Positions 51,034 to 60,300 of a stretch of DNA of 64,000 nucleotides are shown here, in pieces. Source of the DNA: an uncultured Paracoccaceae bacterium. Its GTDB lineage: Bacteria > Pseudomonadota > Alphaproteobacteria > Rhodobacterales > Rhodobacteraceae. The stretch spans positions 124,001-188,000 of the forward strand of contig CAKSTR010000001.1 in NCBI GenBank assembly GCA_934500835.1, in the 5' to 3' direction. Made by a program: the position numbers and the translations under genes. The notes below the pieces were generated by a model. The model made no database searches, had not been told where the DNA came from, and worked only from the letters and a program-made list of their open reading frames with translations. Positions within the stretch are counted from its first letter, which is position 1. Every line of letters starts with the position of its first letter.

Positions 51034-52626
51034 ATGTCTGACGAAAGCCGGCAGCTGGACCACATGATCGAGCAGGCGCGGCGCGGGCGCATGAGCCGGC
51101 GCGAATTCGTCGGTCGCACGACGGCGCTTGGCGTCTCGGCCGGGCTTGCTGGTGCGCTTTTCACCAGGGCCGCCCATGCAGAGCCGAAGAAGGGCGGCAC
51201 CATCCGCGCCGCGCTTTCCAGCGGTGAAACCACCAACACCCTTGACCCCGCACTGGCCGCCTCGACCGTACCAATCTGCGGCAATGCGCTTTGGGGCGAG
51301 CAACTGGTGGACATGACGCCGGACGGTCTGGTCGAAATGCGGATCGCCGAAGACGTCTCGTCCTCGGCCGATTCGAAGGTCTGGACCTTCAAGATCCGTC
51401 AGGGCGTGACCTTCTCGAACGGCCAGCCGGTGACGGCCGAGGACGTGATGGCCACCTACAAGCGCCACACCGACGAGAACGCGCAATCCGGCGCGCAGGG
51501 TCTCGTCAAGGGTATCTCGGGGATGAAGGCCGAGGGCGACAAACTGGAGATCACTCTTGATGCCGCCTCTGCCGACCTTCCCTACCTGCTGACCGACTAT
51601 CATCTGATCATCCAGCCCGGTGGCGGCTACGACAATCCGGCCGCAGGCATCGGTGCCGGTCCCTATGTCCTTGAGACCTTCGAGCCGGGCGTCCGCTACG
51701 GCTACAAGAAGAACCCGAACTATTTCGACCCCGACATGGGCCATGCCGACGAGATCGAGATCTTCTCGATCAACGACAACACCGCGCGCACGGCAGCCCT
51801 GCAGGCCGGTCAGGTCCACATGATCAACCGGGTCGACCCGAAGATCGTCGAACTGCTGAAAGGCGTTCCGGGGGTGCAGGTGCGCCACGCGGTGGGACGC
51901 AGCCACTACACCTTCGTGATGCATGTCGACAAGGCGCCCTTCGACAACAACGACCTGCGCATGGCGCTGAAATACGGCATCAAGCGGCAGGAGATGGTGG
52001 ACAAGATCCTCGGCGGGCTTGGCAGCGTTGGAAACGATTTCCCGATCAACGCGGCCTACCCGCTGTTCGACGACACCATCGAGCAGCGCGAGTATGACGC
52101 CGCCAAGGCCAAGGAATATTACGACAAGTCCGGCCATGACGGCAGCCCGATCATCCTGCGCGCAGCGCCCGCCGCCTTCCCGGGTGCCGTGGATGCGGCG
52201 AACCTCTTCGCCGCCTCGGCCAATGCGGCGGGCATCCCGCTGCAGGTGCAGCTGGAACCCGATGACGGCTATTGGACCAATGTCTGGAACGTCGCGCCGT
52301 TCTGCGCCAGCGAATGGAGCGGCCGTCCGGTGCAGGACCAGATGTATTCCACCGCCTTTCTGTCATCGGCGGAATGGAACGACACACGCTTCAGGAACGC
52401 CAAATTCGACGAGCTTCTGATGGCCGCGCGGGCCGAGCTGGATCAGGACAAGCGCAAGCAGCAATATTCCGAAATGGCCCATATCCTGCGCGACGAGGGT
52501 GGCCTGATCCTGCCGATGTTCAACGATTTCGTCGCGGGCGTCAGCGATGCCATCGCTGGCTGGGTGGACGACCCCAATGCCGAGATGATGAACTACCGCG
52601 CCGCCGCCAAGTGCTGGCTTGCCTGA
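51034..52626 (+). CDS. Tat-exported ABC transporter binding protein (family 5, peptide/opine/nickel type)
   Basis: This encodes 530 residues. A twin-arginine signal is visible (Arg22-Arg23 in MSRREFVGRTTALGVSAGLAGALF), ending near AHA-EPKKGG. The mature domain is a family 5 solute-binding protein: GGTIRAALSSGETTNTLDPA, VWTFKIRQGVTFSNGQPVTAEDVMATYKRHTD, GAGPYVLETFEPGVRYGYKKNPNYFD and DNNDLRMALKYGIKRQEMVDKILGGLG. There are no permease or ATPase genes nearby; it is an orphan behind the methionine cluster. It lies 81 bases after the E1-like gene and may share its transcript. Substrate unknown. Confidence 0.93.
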   Translation: MSDESRQLDHMIEQARRGRMSRREFVGRTTALGVSAGLAGALFTRAAHAEPKKGGTIRAALSSGETTNTLDPALAASTVPICGNALWGEQLVDMTPDGLVEMRIAEDVSSSADSKVWTFKIRQGVTFSNGQPVTAEDVMATYKRHTDENAQSGAQGLVKGISGMKAEGDKLEITLDAASADLPYLLTDYHLIIQPGGGYDNPAAGIGAGPYVLETFEPGVRYGYKKNPNYFDPDMGHADEIEIFSINDNTARTAALQAGQVHMINRVDPKIVELLKGVPGVQVRHAVGRSHYTFVMHVDKAPFDNNDLRMALKYGIKRQEMVDKILGGLGSVGNDFPINAAYPLFDDTIEQREYDAAKAKEYYDKSGHDGSPIILRAAPAAFPGAVDAANLFAASANAAGIPLQVQLEPDDGYWTNVWNVAPFCASEWSGRPVQDQMYSTAFLSSAEWNDTRFRNAKFDELLMAARAELDQDKRKQQYSEMAHILRDEGGLILPMFNDFVAGVSDAIAGWVDDPNAEMMNYRAAAKCWLA

Positions 52627-52927
52627 GGCCACGCATTTTCCGATGTGATGCCATGCTGCATCTCGCTTGGATGGGATCGCCAAAGGCGGTCCCGTCTGGG
52701 CAAAGTCGCGCCAATCCTGCACCCATTCTTTCCGATCTGGAAAGGCGGCAATATGCTATTTCCCCGGCGGGATTCCCTTTGATTGCAGAATTGACGGTCT
52801 GGATGAAATCCTTTATTCCATGGCCGCAATACATTTCCTCGCTGCAGGCCATTCATCCGGCCGATGAGGCGCACGATCGATTTCGCGCCCCTTGTGTTCT
52901 GCGGCGCCAGATGCTATATGAACCCTG
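52627..52927. other. Non-coding stretch before ssrA
   Basis: No convincing gene is seen on either strand. Base composition is visibly less GC-rich than in the coding regions. TTGTGT (52892-52897) and TATATG (52915-52920), 17 bases apart, form a plausible promoter for ssrA. Confidence 0.6.
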
Positions 52928-53240
52928 TCCGCAAGGACTATGGATATAAACGCGCATATAATAGCTGGTTCGGACGCGGGGGCGGTACCCGCCGGCTCCA
53001 CCAAAAACTCGGCATTGCGAGTTCCTGGGGCCGAAATAGGATCGACGGACAGTCAAAGATGTTAGCTTTATCCCGGTGAGCTACCACCGTTATCGGTGCA
53101 AGCACAACAGTTGCCAATGACAACCGTGCTCCGGTGGCGATGGCTGCGTAAGCAGCTCTCAATACCAAAACTTAAGTCCTTAGGCTTAGCCGTCTAAGGC
53201 GGGGCCCCCAGGAGCCTGGCAACAGAATCCTGGACTTCCC
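52928..53240 (+). ncRNA. ssrA: Two-piece (circularly permuted) tmRNA
   Basis: The acceptor piece comes first and ends in CGGCTCC-A-CCA at 53003, preceded by a T-arm-like stem (GCGGG...CCCGC). A 23-base intervening segment with the hairpin AACTCG-N6-CGAGTT is removed. The coding piece starts GGGGCCG at 53027; this strand pairs with CGGCTCC to rebuild the acceptor stem (7 pairs, one G-U). The tag reading frame starts at GCC 53113 and ends at TAA 53149-53151, encoding ANDNRAPVAMAA. Downstream pseudoknot-like stems, for example CCAGGA...TCCTGG near 53210-53232, mark the 3' end. tmRNA rescues stalled ribosomes and tags products for proteolysis. The outer boundaries are approximate. Confidence 0.92.
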
Positions 53241-53769
53241 CCTTTCCCTCTGATCGCGCGCGACAGGCCCTTGGCAGGTGTAATTTTCCCAAGCCTTGTC
53301 CATTTCATTTCTCGCTGATCTTTATTGGACTCCCATGATTGGCATTCTTCTCTTTGACCGGAGAGAATTTTGCTATTGCACCCTTGGGTAAATTTCATTT
53401 GGCCAACTGCTCCTCAGTCACAATCAAATCCAATTCATTCCGTCACCCAGCGTCGTCAATTACCCCTTACTGGCTCATCCTGAATCTATTGTAGGGTTCC
53501 GATCAGATTCGCCATTGGCAAGCACTGACACACTGAATAAAGAGCACCGTTCATTCCTGCCGAAAGGCACTCTCAGCCACTCAACCCGGGGCCTTCGCAT
53601 GGCAGCCTTCCCCCAAGGCACGATTGCCGGGACCCGTGTGAACGCTCACCCTGCCCGGATCGCGCACCGGCATACGGCGCACCCACGGCCGACCACCGTC
53701 GCCGGTCACGGATGCGCTGAGGATGGCAGCGGCGACGCCCGAAACGGGCATCGTCTGTCCGACAGCGTG
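53241..53769. other. Protein-free stretch after ssrA
   Basis: No gene, tRNA, repeat or integrase remnant is recognised. About 53250-53570 is AT-richer than anything else in the window (runs such as AATTTTCCC and AATTTCATTTGG); the rest returns to normal composition. A short GCCCG-AAA-CGGGC hairpin near 53737-53750 may end the leftward terC-type transcript. Confidence 0.5.
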
Positions 53770-55326
53770 TCAGACCGGGCCGGCGGTCGTTCTGACCCGG
53801 ATCTTGTCAACCGCATGGCCCTGCATCGCGACAATCTCGAAGTTCAGCCCTTCTGCATCCACGGCTTCGCCGGCGACCGGCATTCGACCGAACGCCCGCA
53901 GCACGAAGCCCGCCAGGGTCGAATAGCGTTCTGCCTCGTCCTCCAGATCCGTTTCCAGAAGCTGCGAGGCCCGGCGGATGTCGATCCAGCCGTCGAACAG
54001 CCACGAGCCATCCTCGGCCCGCTCTTCGGTCACCGGCGCTTCGTCCTCGTCGGGGAAGTCGCCGGCAATGGCCTCCAGAACGTCCGTCGGCGTGGCGATG
54101 CCTTCCAGCGAGCCGAACTCGTCGACGACCACCGCCATCTGCACCGGCGAACGGCGCAGCTGCTCCATCAGTTTCAGCACCGACACGCTTTCATGCACGA
54201 TCAGCGCCTCGCGGATCGACCGGTCAGGATTGATCCGGCCCTCGGTCAGCAGGTCGCGCATCAGATCCCGGGTCAGCGCCACGCCGACAAAGTCGTCAAG
54301 GCTGCCGCGCGCGATCAGGAAGCGCGAATGCCCCTGATCAAGGATCTGCTCGCGCAGGGCGGCCTCGTCCGCCTGCAGATCAATCCAGTCGATGTCGCTG
54401 CGGGGCGTCATGACCGAGGTTGCCGGGCGTTCCGAGAGGCTCAGAACCCCCTGAATCATGTCCTTTTCCTCGCGGGCGAACAGCTCACCCTCGGCGGCGC
54501 GCTCGGCGATGACATCAGCGGTGCCGCCCAGCTGCTCGCCTTTGCCGCCACCAAGAAGCCGCAGCACCGCCTCGGCAGTGCGGTCACGAAGATCGCCCGA
54601 GGTGATGTAGCGCTCGCGGTTCTTGCGGCCGATCTGGTTCAGCGCCTCGATGCCCACCGAGAAGCCGATTGCGGCGTAAAGATAGCCCTTGGGAATGTGG
54701 AAGCCGAAGCCTTCGACGATCAGCGAGAAGCCGATCATCATCAGGAAGCCAAGACAGAGGATGACCACGGTCGGATGGCGCGAGACAAAGGCCATCAGCG
54801 ATTTTGCCATCAGCAGCATCACCGCCATGGCGACGATGACCGCGATATACATGATCGACAGGTGCTGAACCATGCCGACGGCGGTGATGACACTGTCCAG
54901 CGAGAACACCGCATCCAGCACCACGATCTGCACCAGCACCTGCGCGAAGGAGGCGTAGACCATGCTTTCGACCTTGGCCGAATGGCGCCCTTCCAGCCGC
55001 TCGTGCAACTCCATCGTGCCCTTGAACAGCAGGAAGAGCCCGCCGAAGATCAGGATCAGATCCCTTCCCGAGAAGCCGTGCCCGAAGATCGAGAACAGGT
55101 CGGTCTGCAGCGTCACGATCCAGGCGATCGAGGCCAGCAGCACAAAGCGCATGCCAAGCGCAAGGCCAAGCCCGATGATCCGGGCGCGGTCACGCTGATG
55201 CGGCGGAAGCTTCTCGGCCAGAACGGCGATGAAGACGAGGTTGTCGATCCCCAGTACGATTTCGAGGACGATCAGGGTTGCAAGACCCGCCCATGCGGCG
55301 GGGTCGGACATCCATTCAAATAGCAC
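53770..55326 (-). CDS. TerC-family membrane protein with CBS and CorC/HlyC domains
   Basis: This encodes 518 residues from the GTG at 55326, with GGAG upstream. The N-terminal TerC domain spans about 230 residues and seven membrane segments. It carries the metal-transport motifs [12 protein letters not shown] (Asp28) and [16 protein letters not shown]. It is followed by a cytoplasmic CBS pair (about 285-410, [12 protein letters not shown]...[16 protein letters not shown]) and a C-terminal CorC_HlyC domain ([31 protein letters not shown]). This is the YegH-like architecture. TerC proteins are linked to metal (manganese) export or metalation of secreted proteins. A 298-base untranslated region precedes it. 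Confidence 0.92.
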   Translation of the reverse strand: MLFEWMSDPAAWAGLATLIVLEIVLGIDNLVFIAVLAEKLPPHQRDRARIIGLGLALGMRFVLLASIAWIVTLQTDLFSIFGHGFSGRDLILIFGGLFLLFKGTMELHERLEGRHSAKVESMVYASFAQVLVQIVVLDAVFSLDSVITAVGMVQHLSIMYIAVIVAMAVMLLMAKSLMAFVSRHPTVVILCLGFLMMIGFSLIVEGFGFHIPKGYLYAAIGFSVGIEALNQIGRKNRERYITSGDLRDRTAEAVLRLLGGGKGEQLGGTADVIAERAAEGELFAREEKDMIQGVLSLSERPATSVMTPRSDIDWIDLQADEAALREQILDQGHSRFLIARGSLDDFVGVALTRDLMRDLLTEGRINPDRSIREALIVHESVSVLKLMEQLRRSPVQMAVVVDEFGSLEGIATPTDVLEAIAGDFPDEDEAPVTEERAEDGSWLFDGWIDIRRASQLLETDLEDEAERYSTLAGFVLRAFGRMPVAGEAVDAEGLNFEIVAMQGHAVDKIRVRTTAGPV

Positions 55327-55624
55327 GTTCAGTTCTCCGTCAGGTGGTGCCCGGCGCATTCAGGCGCCGCAAGGAACAGGCACCGCTCCACGGGAGGGGT
55401 GTGCTGGCAACATGAGGCAAATGCATAAATCCCGTCTCGCGTTCTCCGCGAGCGGGTGTCGACGCCTTCGGGTCGGTGAGAGCGCGTTTCAGCGCGACAT
55501 TCGGCGGCGGAGGGGACGTCGCCCCTCCGCTGCAGACTTCGGCCCGCCGGGGATGGCGCGCCAGGCTCCGCCTCTGCCGAACGGCAAGGGGCGGCATCGC
55601 CAGCGGGGCTGCGGGGAGCGGGCG
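55327..55624 (-). other. Untranslated region between DUF2076 and TerC-type genes
   Basis: No gene is seen. It contains a strong hairpin, GCGGAGGGG (55507-55515) with CCCCTCCGC (55522-55530), which could end the upstream DUF2076 transcript. The conserved elements of the yybP-ykoY manganese riboswitch, often found before terC genes, were looked for and not found. Confidence 0.55.
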
Positions 55625-56110
55625 TCATCCCCAGTCGCCGCCCTCATCCTCGAACCCCATATCGTCAGTGCTGAGGTCCGCTTCCTCTGCCTCGGCAGGA
55701 CCTGCGAACATGCTGCCGATGGCATTGCCAAGCAGCACGCCGCCCGCGACACCCATCGCGGTTTGCGCCGCGCCGGCAAGGAAGCCGCCCCCCTGGGGTT
55801 GCGGGGCCGGGCGGCGCTGCGGGGCGGCCTGACCACCGAACAGCCGGCCGAACAGGCCACTGCCTTGCCCTTCACCCTGACGGGCCGCTGCAAGCTCGGC
55901 CTCAAGCTCTTCGATCCGGGCCTGTGCGGCGCCCATCGCATACTCTTGCATCACGATGGTCTGTGCCATGTAATAGGGCGCGCCCGGCTGGCGTGCGATC
56001 TCGCCTGCAATGAAATGCTCGGCCTCGGCATCGCGCGCTGGCCTTTGCTGTTCGACTTGCGACAGCTTGTCGAACAGCACTTCAATGGCGCGGCGGTCGT
56101 TCTGGTCCAT
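55625..56110 (-). CDS. DUF2076 family protein
   Basis: This encodes 161 residues. The N-terminal part matches DUF2076: NDRRAIEVLFDKLSQVEQQRPARDAEAEHFIAGEIARQPGAPYYMAQTIVMQEYAMGAAQARIEELEAELAAARQG, largely helical with a possible coiled coil at residues 60-80. A Gln/Pro/Gly-rich linker follows, then a hydrophobic glycine-rich segment (FLAGAAQTAMGVAGGVLLGNAIGSMF) and an acidic C-terminus. The family is periplasmic or membrane-associated and of unknown function. It lies 21 bases after the Bax-inhibitor-like gene and is probably co-transcribed. Confidence 0.88.
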   Translation of the reverse strand: MDQNDRRAIEVLFDKLSQVEQQRPARDAEAEHFIAGEIARQPGAPYYMAQTIVMQEYAMGAAQARIEELEAELAAARQGEGQGSGLFGRLFGGQAAPQRRPAPQPQGGGFLAGAAQTAMGVAGGVLLGNAIGSMFAGPAEAEEADLSTDDMGFEDEGGDWG

Positions 56111-56131
56111 GACATATCGGTCCTTTTGCCG

Positions 56132-56842
56132 TCATTCCTCCTGCTGGCCGGTCAGGCTGAGCAGAAGCTGGAAGATGTTGATAAAGTTAAGGTAAAGCGA
56201 CAACGCGCCCATGACGGCCAGCTTCTGGCCGGTCGCGTGGTCATGGTGCACGGCATATTGGCTTTTGATCGACTGGGTATCCCAGGCCGTCAGACCGACG
56301 AAAACCAGGATGCCGACGATCGAAATCGCGAACTGCAGTGCTGTCGATCCCAGGAAAATATTTAGGAGGCTGGCGATGATCACCCCGATCAGCCCCATCA
56401 TCAGGAAACTGCCGAACTGCGTCAGATCGCGTTTGGTGCTGTAGCCGTAAAGACTGAACGCCGCGAACATGGCCGCTGCCCCGAAGAACGCCCGCGCGAT
56501 CGAGGTGCCGGTGAACACCAGAAAGACCGAGGCAAGCGACAGCCCCATCACCGCACAGAAAGCCCAGAACAGGGTCTGCGCGGTCGCGGCCGATATCGCG
56601 TCGATGCGGAACGACAAAAACAGGATGAACCCAAGTGGTGCCAGCATCACCAGCCACTTGAGCGGTGTGGTGAAGATCGGCACGTAAAGCGCGGGCAGCG
56701 AGGCCACCAGCAGCGCGACGATGCCGGTCAGGGCAAGGCCAAGGCCCATGTAGTTGTAGATGCGCAGCATATGGGCGCGCAGACCTTCGTCGTAATGCTG
56801 GGCGGGGGCAAAGCCGGCGCTGCGGCGCTGTGTCTGTGGCAT
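56132..56842 (-). CDS. Bax inhibitor-1/YccA family membrane protein
   Basis: This encodes 236 residues with seven predicted membrane segments (from YMGLGLALTGIVALLVASLPALYV to LSLYLNFINIFQLLLSLTGQQ). Family features are the conserved ending ALSLYLNFINIFQLLL and AWDTQSIKSQYAVHHD. The group includes E. coli YccA, which protects membrane proteins from FtsH, and bacterial calcium-leak channels. AAGGAGAAGGCC precedes the ATG. Its position after an ECF sigma/anti-sigma pair suggests envelope-stress control. Confidence 0.92.
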   Translation of the reverse strand: MPQTQRRSAGFAPAQHYDEGLRAHMLRIYNYMGLGLALTGIVALLVASLPALYVPIFTTPLKWLVMLAPLGFILFLSFRIDAISAATAQTLFWAFCAVMGLSLASVFLVFTGTSIARAFFGAAAMFAAFSLYGYSTKRDLTQFGSFLMMGLIGVIIASLLNIFLGSTALQFAISIVGILVFVGLTAWDTQSIKSQYAVHHDHATGQKLAVMGALSLYLNFINIFQLLLSLTGQQEE

Positions 56843-56867
56843 GGCCTTCTCCTTGGGGGTTTCGGGG

Positions 56868-57635
56868 TCAGTAAAGGCTGTCGGTCAAAGCCTGTGCGGC
56901 GGCGGCAACCTCATCCGTGTCGCCCTGGCCGGCGATCAGCACATGCGCCGTCTCGCCAATCTGGAACCAGCTGATGGGGCTGCGGCCCGACAGCAGCGTT
57001 TCGGGCAGGCTGACAACGAAATCGCCGGGGCGCACCGCGAAATGCGTGACGCGGCCCAGATCGGGGGTGTCGAACACGATCTCGATTCCGGGCCCCTGCG
57101 GCGAAGGGAAAACCTGAGCGTCAAGGATCGTCCAATCCGGATCGAAGGCCGGCAGCAGGATGCCGGTGATCGCCCGCAATTCTTCGGTGTCCAGAAGCGG
57201 ATCCTCGGGCATCGAATGCATCGACAACCGCACGTCGCTGGCATCCCGCGCCGCCAGCGCCGCGGTGACGAAGTCCGGCAGTCCGGCCGCGGCGCTGACT
57301 GTTCTGACCCCAAGCGGAATCACGCCCGCGACGACCAGCCAGCAGCACCCGGCCAGCACGGCCGCCGGCGCAAGACGCATCGCCCGGCGCAAGACCGCGT
57401 CGCGATGCAGCCCGCGCGCCAGCCTGTCCGAAGCGGTCGTCATTCCGGCCATGGCAGGGGTATTCAGCGCCAGGCGCAGCTCGCGCTGCAGCCGGATATC
57501 CCCCATCACCTCGGCCGCGCGGCCGGGATGGGCGGCAAGCCAGCCCTCGACCCGCGCGGCATGCCAGTCGTCCAGCTGGCCATCGACATAGGCGGCAAGA
57601 TCCGGTTCCATGACGGGATCAGCGATTGTCTGCAT
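56868..57635 (-). CDS. Anti-sigma factor, single-pass membrane protein
   Basis: This encodes 255 residues from the ATG at 57635, with AGGAGG five bases upstream (GTG at 57638 is too close to that site). The cytoplasmic N-terminal domain (PDLAAYVDGQLDDWHAARVEGWLAAHPGRAAEVMGD) resembles the anti-sigma zinc-finger-like fold without the Cys residues. A membrane segment follows (LAPAAVLAGCCWLVVAGVIPLGV), then a periplasmic sensor domain of about 150 residues. It overlaps the sigma factor gene by 17 bases, which ties the two translationally. Confidence 0.87.
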   Translation of the reverse strand: MQTIADPVMEPDLAAYVDGQLDDWHAARVEGWLAAHPGRAAEVMGDIRLQRELRLALNTPAMAGMTTASDRLARGLHRDAVLRRAMRLAPAAVLAGCCWLVVAGVIPLGVRTVSAAAGLPDFVTAALAARDASDVRLSMHSMPEDPLLDTEELRAITGILLPAFDPDWTILDAQVFPSPQGPGIEIVFDTPDLGRVTHFAVRPGDFVVSLPETLLSGRSPISWFQIGETAHVLIAGQGDTDEVAAAAQALTDSLY

Positions 57636-58152
57636 CACGCCCTCCTACAACCCGCAGCCCCTCGGTGCCGGTTTCGTCCGCCTCGAACGCCCGCAGCGCC
57701 GCGCGGGCACGGGCAACCCGCGACATCAGCGTGCCAAGCGGCACATCGGCAACTTTCGCAGCCTCTGCGTAAGTCAGCCCCTCAAGGGCGATCAGCGACA
57801 GGGCTTCTCGCTGTTCATCGGGCAGCGACAGAAAGGCCGTGCGCAGCTGCGCAAGGCGGACGACCGCCTCTTGCGGAGCGTCTGTCGTCAGGGGGGCCAG
57901 GCTCGCGACATCCGCCTCGCGCCCTTCGCGGGCCAGCCGGTTTCGGCGGCGGTCCAGGAAGGCATTCTTCAGGATCGAGAACAACCAGCTCTTCAGATCG
58001 CCGCCGGGGCGGAAGCCGCGACGCTTCTCATGCCCGCGCAACAGCGCCTCCTGCACGAGATCCTCGGCCTCCGAGGGATCACGCGTCAGCGCCAGCGCGA
58101 ACCGCCGCAAAGCGGGCATCTGCCTGGCAATATCTTCGGCTTCTCGGGTCAT
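57619..58152 (-). CDS. ECF RNA polymerase sigma factor
   Basis: This encodes 177 residues from the ATG at 58152. Region 2 is ALRRFALALTRDPSEAEDLVQEALLRGHEKRRGFRPGGDLKSWLFSILKNAFLDRRRN, and region 4 is LRTAFLSLPDEQREALSLIALEGLTYAEAAKVADVPLGTLMSRVARARAAL. It is an extracytoplasmic-function sigma factor controlled by the membrane anti-sigma factor encoded next. The ATG lacks a Shine-Dalgarno sequence, consistent with a nearly leaderless transcript from the GGAAC promoter just upstream. Confidence 0.93.
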   Translation of the reverse strand: MTREAEDIARQMPALRRFALALTRDPSEAEDLVQEALLRGHEKRRGFRPGGDLKSWLFSILKNAFLDRRRNRLAREGREADVASLAPLTTDAPQEAVVRLAQLRTAFLSLPDEQREALSLIALEGLTYAEAAKVADVPLGTLMSRVARARAALRAFEADETGTEGLRVVGGRDADNR

Positions 58153-58162
58153 CTCGTTAAGG

Positions 58163-58190
58163 ATACGAGGCTGCGCAGCATTCTTGTTCC
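58163..58190 (-). promoter_or_regulatory. Putative ECF-type autoregulatory promoter
   Basis: On the minus strand GGAAC (58186-58190) and CGTAT (58163-58167) are separated by 18 bases, resembling the GGAAC...CGT pattern of ECF promoters but with a spacer one or two bases longer than usual. A start about seven bases downstream would fall within a few bases of the sigma factor ATG. Confidence 0.45.
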
Positions 58191-58370
58191 GGTCGCCCGA
58201 AAAAAATCTTGCCGTGGTCCGGTGCGACAAGACCCGGACCTGCCCGGACTGCAGGCCGCCCCGCCCGTGCGAAGCTTTACGCGTTTTTTACGCTGAACTT
58301 CCGTCTTCCACATAGCGCCTTGATGGCCGCCGGCCCGATTACCCTGCGACCACAAAAGCAGGGGACTGCC

Positions 58371-58454
58371 ATGGCAGACATCATCCATCTCGCGCTCGGA
58401 CTGGCGGCCTTTGGCCTTTTTGCCGGTGCCGTGCGCCTTATCGACAGGATGTGA
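58371..58454 (+). CDS. 27-residue membrane peptide preceding kdpF
   Basis: The peptide is MADIIHLALGLAAFGLFAGAVRLIDRM in two parts: a single hydrophobic helix (residues 3-20) and a charged tail (RLIDRM). AGCAGGGG precedes the ATG, and kdpF starts eight bases after its stop. Small peptides of this kind are common just before kdpF in related genomes. It may be a second KdpF-like stabilising subunit or a leader peptide. The codon bias matches the neighbouring kdp genes. Confidence 0.7.
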   Translation: MADIIHLALGLAAFGLFAGAVRLIDRM

Positions 58455-58462
58455 GGGCACAA

Positions 58463-58549
58463 ATGTTCGACATCATCCTTGGCCTTGCCGTCTCGGCAGG
58501 GGTTTTCAGCTTTCTGATCCTCGCGCTTGTGCGCCCGGGGCGGTTCTGA
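58463..58549 (+). CDS. kdpF: K+-transporting ATPase small subunit KdpF
   Basis: The peptide has 28 residues and a single membrane helix ([20 protein letters not shown]) with the typical ending RPGRF. KdpF stabilises the KdpFABC complex in the inner membrane. It starts at the ATG at 58463 and ends 10 bases before kdpA. Confidence 0.9.
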   Translation: MFDIILGLAVSAGVFSFLILALVRPGRF

Positions 58550-58559
58550 GGAGGCGACG

Positions 58560-60245
58560 ATGCAAGACCTTCTGGGATACGCGCTGTTCTGCGCTGCTCT
58601 GACCGCAGGCGGCTGGCTGCTCGCCGCCTATATGGCCCGCGTCTATGACGGCGGGCGGACCTTTCTGTCGCCGCTGCTGGCGCCGGTGGAACGCGGGTTC
58701 TATCGGCTTTCGGGCATCGACGATGAAGCTTCGCAGGGCTGGAAGGCCTTTGCGTTCTCTTTGCTGGCTTTCAACCTTGCCGGCTTCCTGTTGCTTTATG
58801 CGATCCTGCGGCTTCAGGGCGTCCTGCCGCTGAACCCCGACGGGATCGCGGGCATGCCGGCCGATCTGGCGTTCAACACGACCGTCAGCTTCGTCACCAA
58901 CACCAACTGGCAAGCCTATTCCGGCGAGGCGCAGGTCAGCTATTTCGCGCAGATGGCGGGGCTGACGGTGCAGAACTTCGTCTCGGCGGCGTCGGGCATG
59001 GCCGTGGGCGTTGCGGTGATCCGCGGCTTCACCGGCGAAAAGGGCGCGGGACTTGGCAATTTCTGGGCGAACATGACGCGCTCGGTCCTGTACATCCTTC
59101 TGCCGCTGTCAGTCATCCTGACCGTTGTTCTGATGTTGCAGGGCGTCCCGCAAACCCTGCTCGGGTCGGTTCATGCCACCACCGTTGAGGGCGTCGATCA
59201 GGTGATCGCGCGCGGCCCGGCGGCGGCCCAGATCGCGATCAAGCAGCTTGGCACCAATGGCGGCGGCTTCTTCGGCGTCAACTCGGCGCATCCGTTCGAG
59301 AATCCGACGATCCTGTCGAACATGGCACAATGCCTGTCGATCCTGCTTATTCCGGTGGCCTTCTGCTTCCTCTTCGGACGGATGGCGAAGGACAGCCGGC
59401 AAGGATGGGCGATATTCGCCGCCATGGGCGTGATGTTTCTGATCGGTCTCATCGTGGTCTGGTGGGGCGAAACCGGCGGCAACGCCGCGCTGGACCTGGC
59501 AAGCAACATGGAGGGCAAAGAGCAACGCTTTGGCGCTGGCCTGTCGGCGCTGTGGTCGGTGGTAACCACGGCGGCCTCGAACGGATCGGTCAACGCGATG
59601 CATGACAGTTTCATGCCGCTGTCGGGCCTTGTTCAGATGGTCAACATGATGATCGGCGAGGTGATCTTCGGCGGCGTGGGCGCGGGTCTTTACGGCATGC
59701 TCCTTTATGTCGTGCTGGCGGTGTTCCTTGCCGGGCTGATGGTCGGGCGGACGCCGGAATACCTTGGCCGCAAGATCGAGGCGCGCGAGGTGACGCTGGC
59801 GATGCTGGCTTTCCTGTCGATGCCGCTTGGCATTCTGGTCGGCGGGGCGATCTCGGCCACGGTGCCTGCCGCGCTTGCCTCAGTGCAGGAGCAGGGCCCG
59901 CACGGGCTGAGCGAGATCCTCTATGCCTATTCCTCGGCGGTCGGCAACAACGGCTCGGCCTTCGGCGGCTTCGGCGCGGCAACGCAGTGGCAGACGACGG
60001 CGCTTGGCATCATGATGCTCCTTGGCCGCTATGCGATCATCGTGCCGATGCTGGCCATCGCCGGCTCGCTCATCACCAAGAAGCGGTCGGTCGTCACATC
60101 CGGCACCTTCCCGACGCATGGGCCGCTCTTCGTGACGCTCCTGGTGCTGACGGTGGCGATCCTTGGCGCACTGACCTTCTTCCCGGTGCTCGCCCTTGGC
60201 CCGATCGCCGATCAGGCCGCCCTGGCGGCCGGGCAAAGCTTCTGA
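58560..60245 (+). CDS. kdpA: K+-transporting ATPase potassium-binding subunit KdpA
   Basis: This encodes 561 residues from the ATG at 58560, with GAGGAGG upstream. KdpA is the channel-like subunit with four selectivity-filter loops, all visible: [42 protein letters not shown] and [11 protein letters not shown]. It resembles the SKT potassium transporters and selects K+ at low external concentrations. The length agrees with the family (about 560). Confidence 0.97.
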   Translation: MQDLLGYALFCAALTAGGWLLAAYMARVYDGGRTFLSPLLAPVERGFYRLSGIDDEASQGWKAFAFSLLAFNLAGFLLLYAILRLQGVLPLNPDGIAGMPADLAFNTTVSFVTNTNWQAYSGEAQVSYFAQMAGLTVQNFVSAASGMAVGVAVIRGFTGEKGAGLGNFWANMTRSVLYILLPLSVILTVVLMLQGVPQTLLGSVHATTVEGVDQVIARGPAAAQIAIKQLGTNGGGFFGVNSAHPFENPTILSNMAQCLSILLIPVAFCFLFGRMAKDSRQGWAIFAAMGVMFLIGLIVVWWGETGGNAALDLASNMEGKEQRFGAGLSALWSVVTTAASNGSVNAMHDSFMPLSGLVQMVNMMIGEVIFGGVGAGLYGMLLYVVLAVFLAGLMVGRTPEYLGRKIEAREVTLAMLAFLSMPLGILVGGAISATVPAALASVQEQGPHGLSEILYAYSSAVGNNGSAFGGFGAATQWQTTALGIMMLLGRYAIIVPMLAIAGSLITKKRSVVTSGTFPTHGPLFVTLLVLTVAILGALTFFPVLALGPIADQAALAAGQSF

Positions 60246-60300
60246 TCCCGCGCGGCCCGATGCGGCCGCGCCCTTCTCCTCCACATCAGGGACAAGAACC

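Noticed and set aside
55327..55624. yybP-ykoY manganese riboswitch upstream of the TerC-type gene.
   Set aside because: The conserved elements of that riboswitch could not be found on the minus strand; only a GC-rich hairpin is present.
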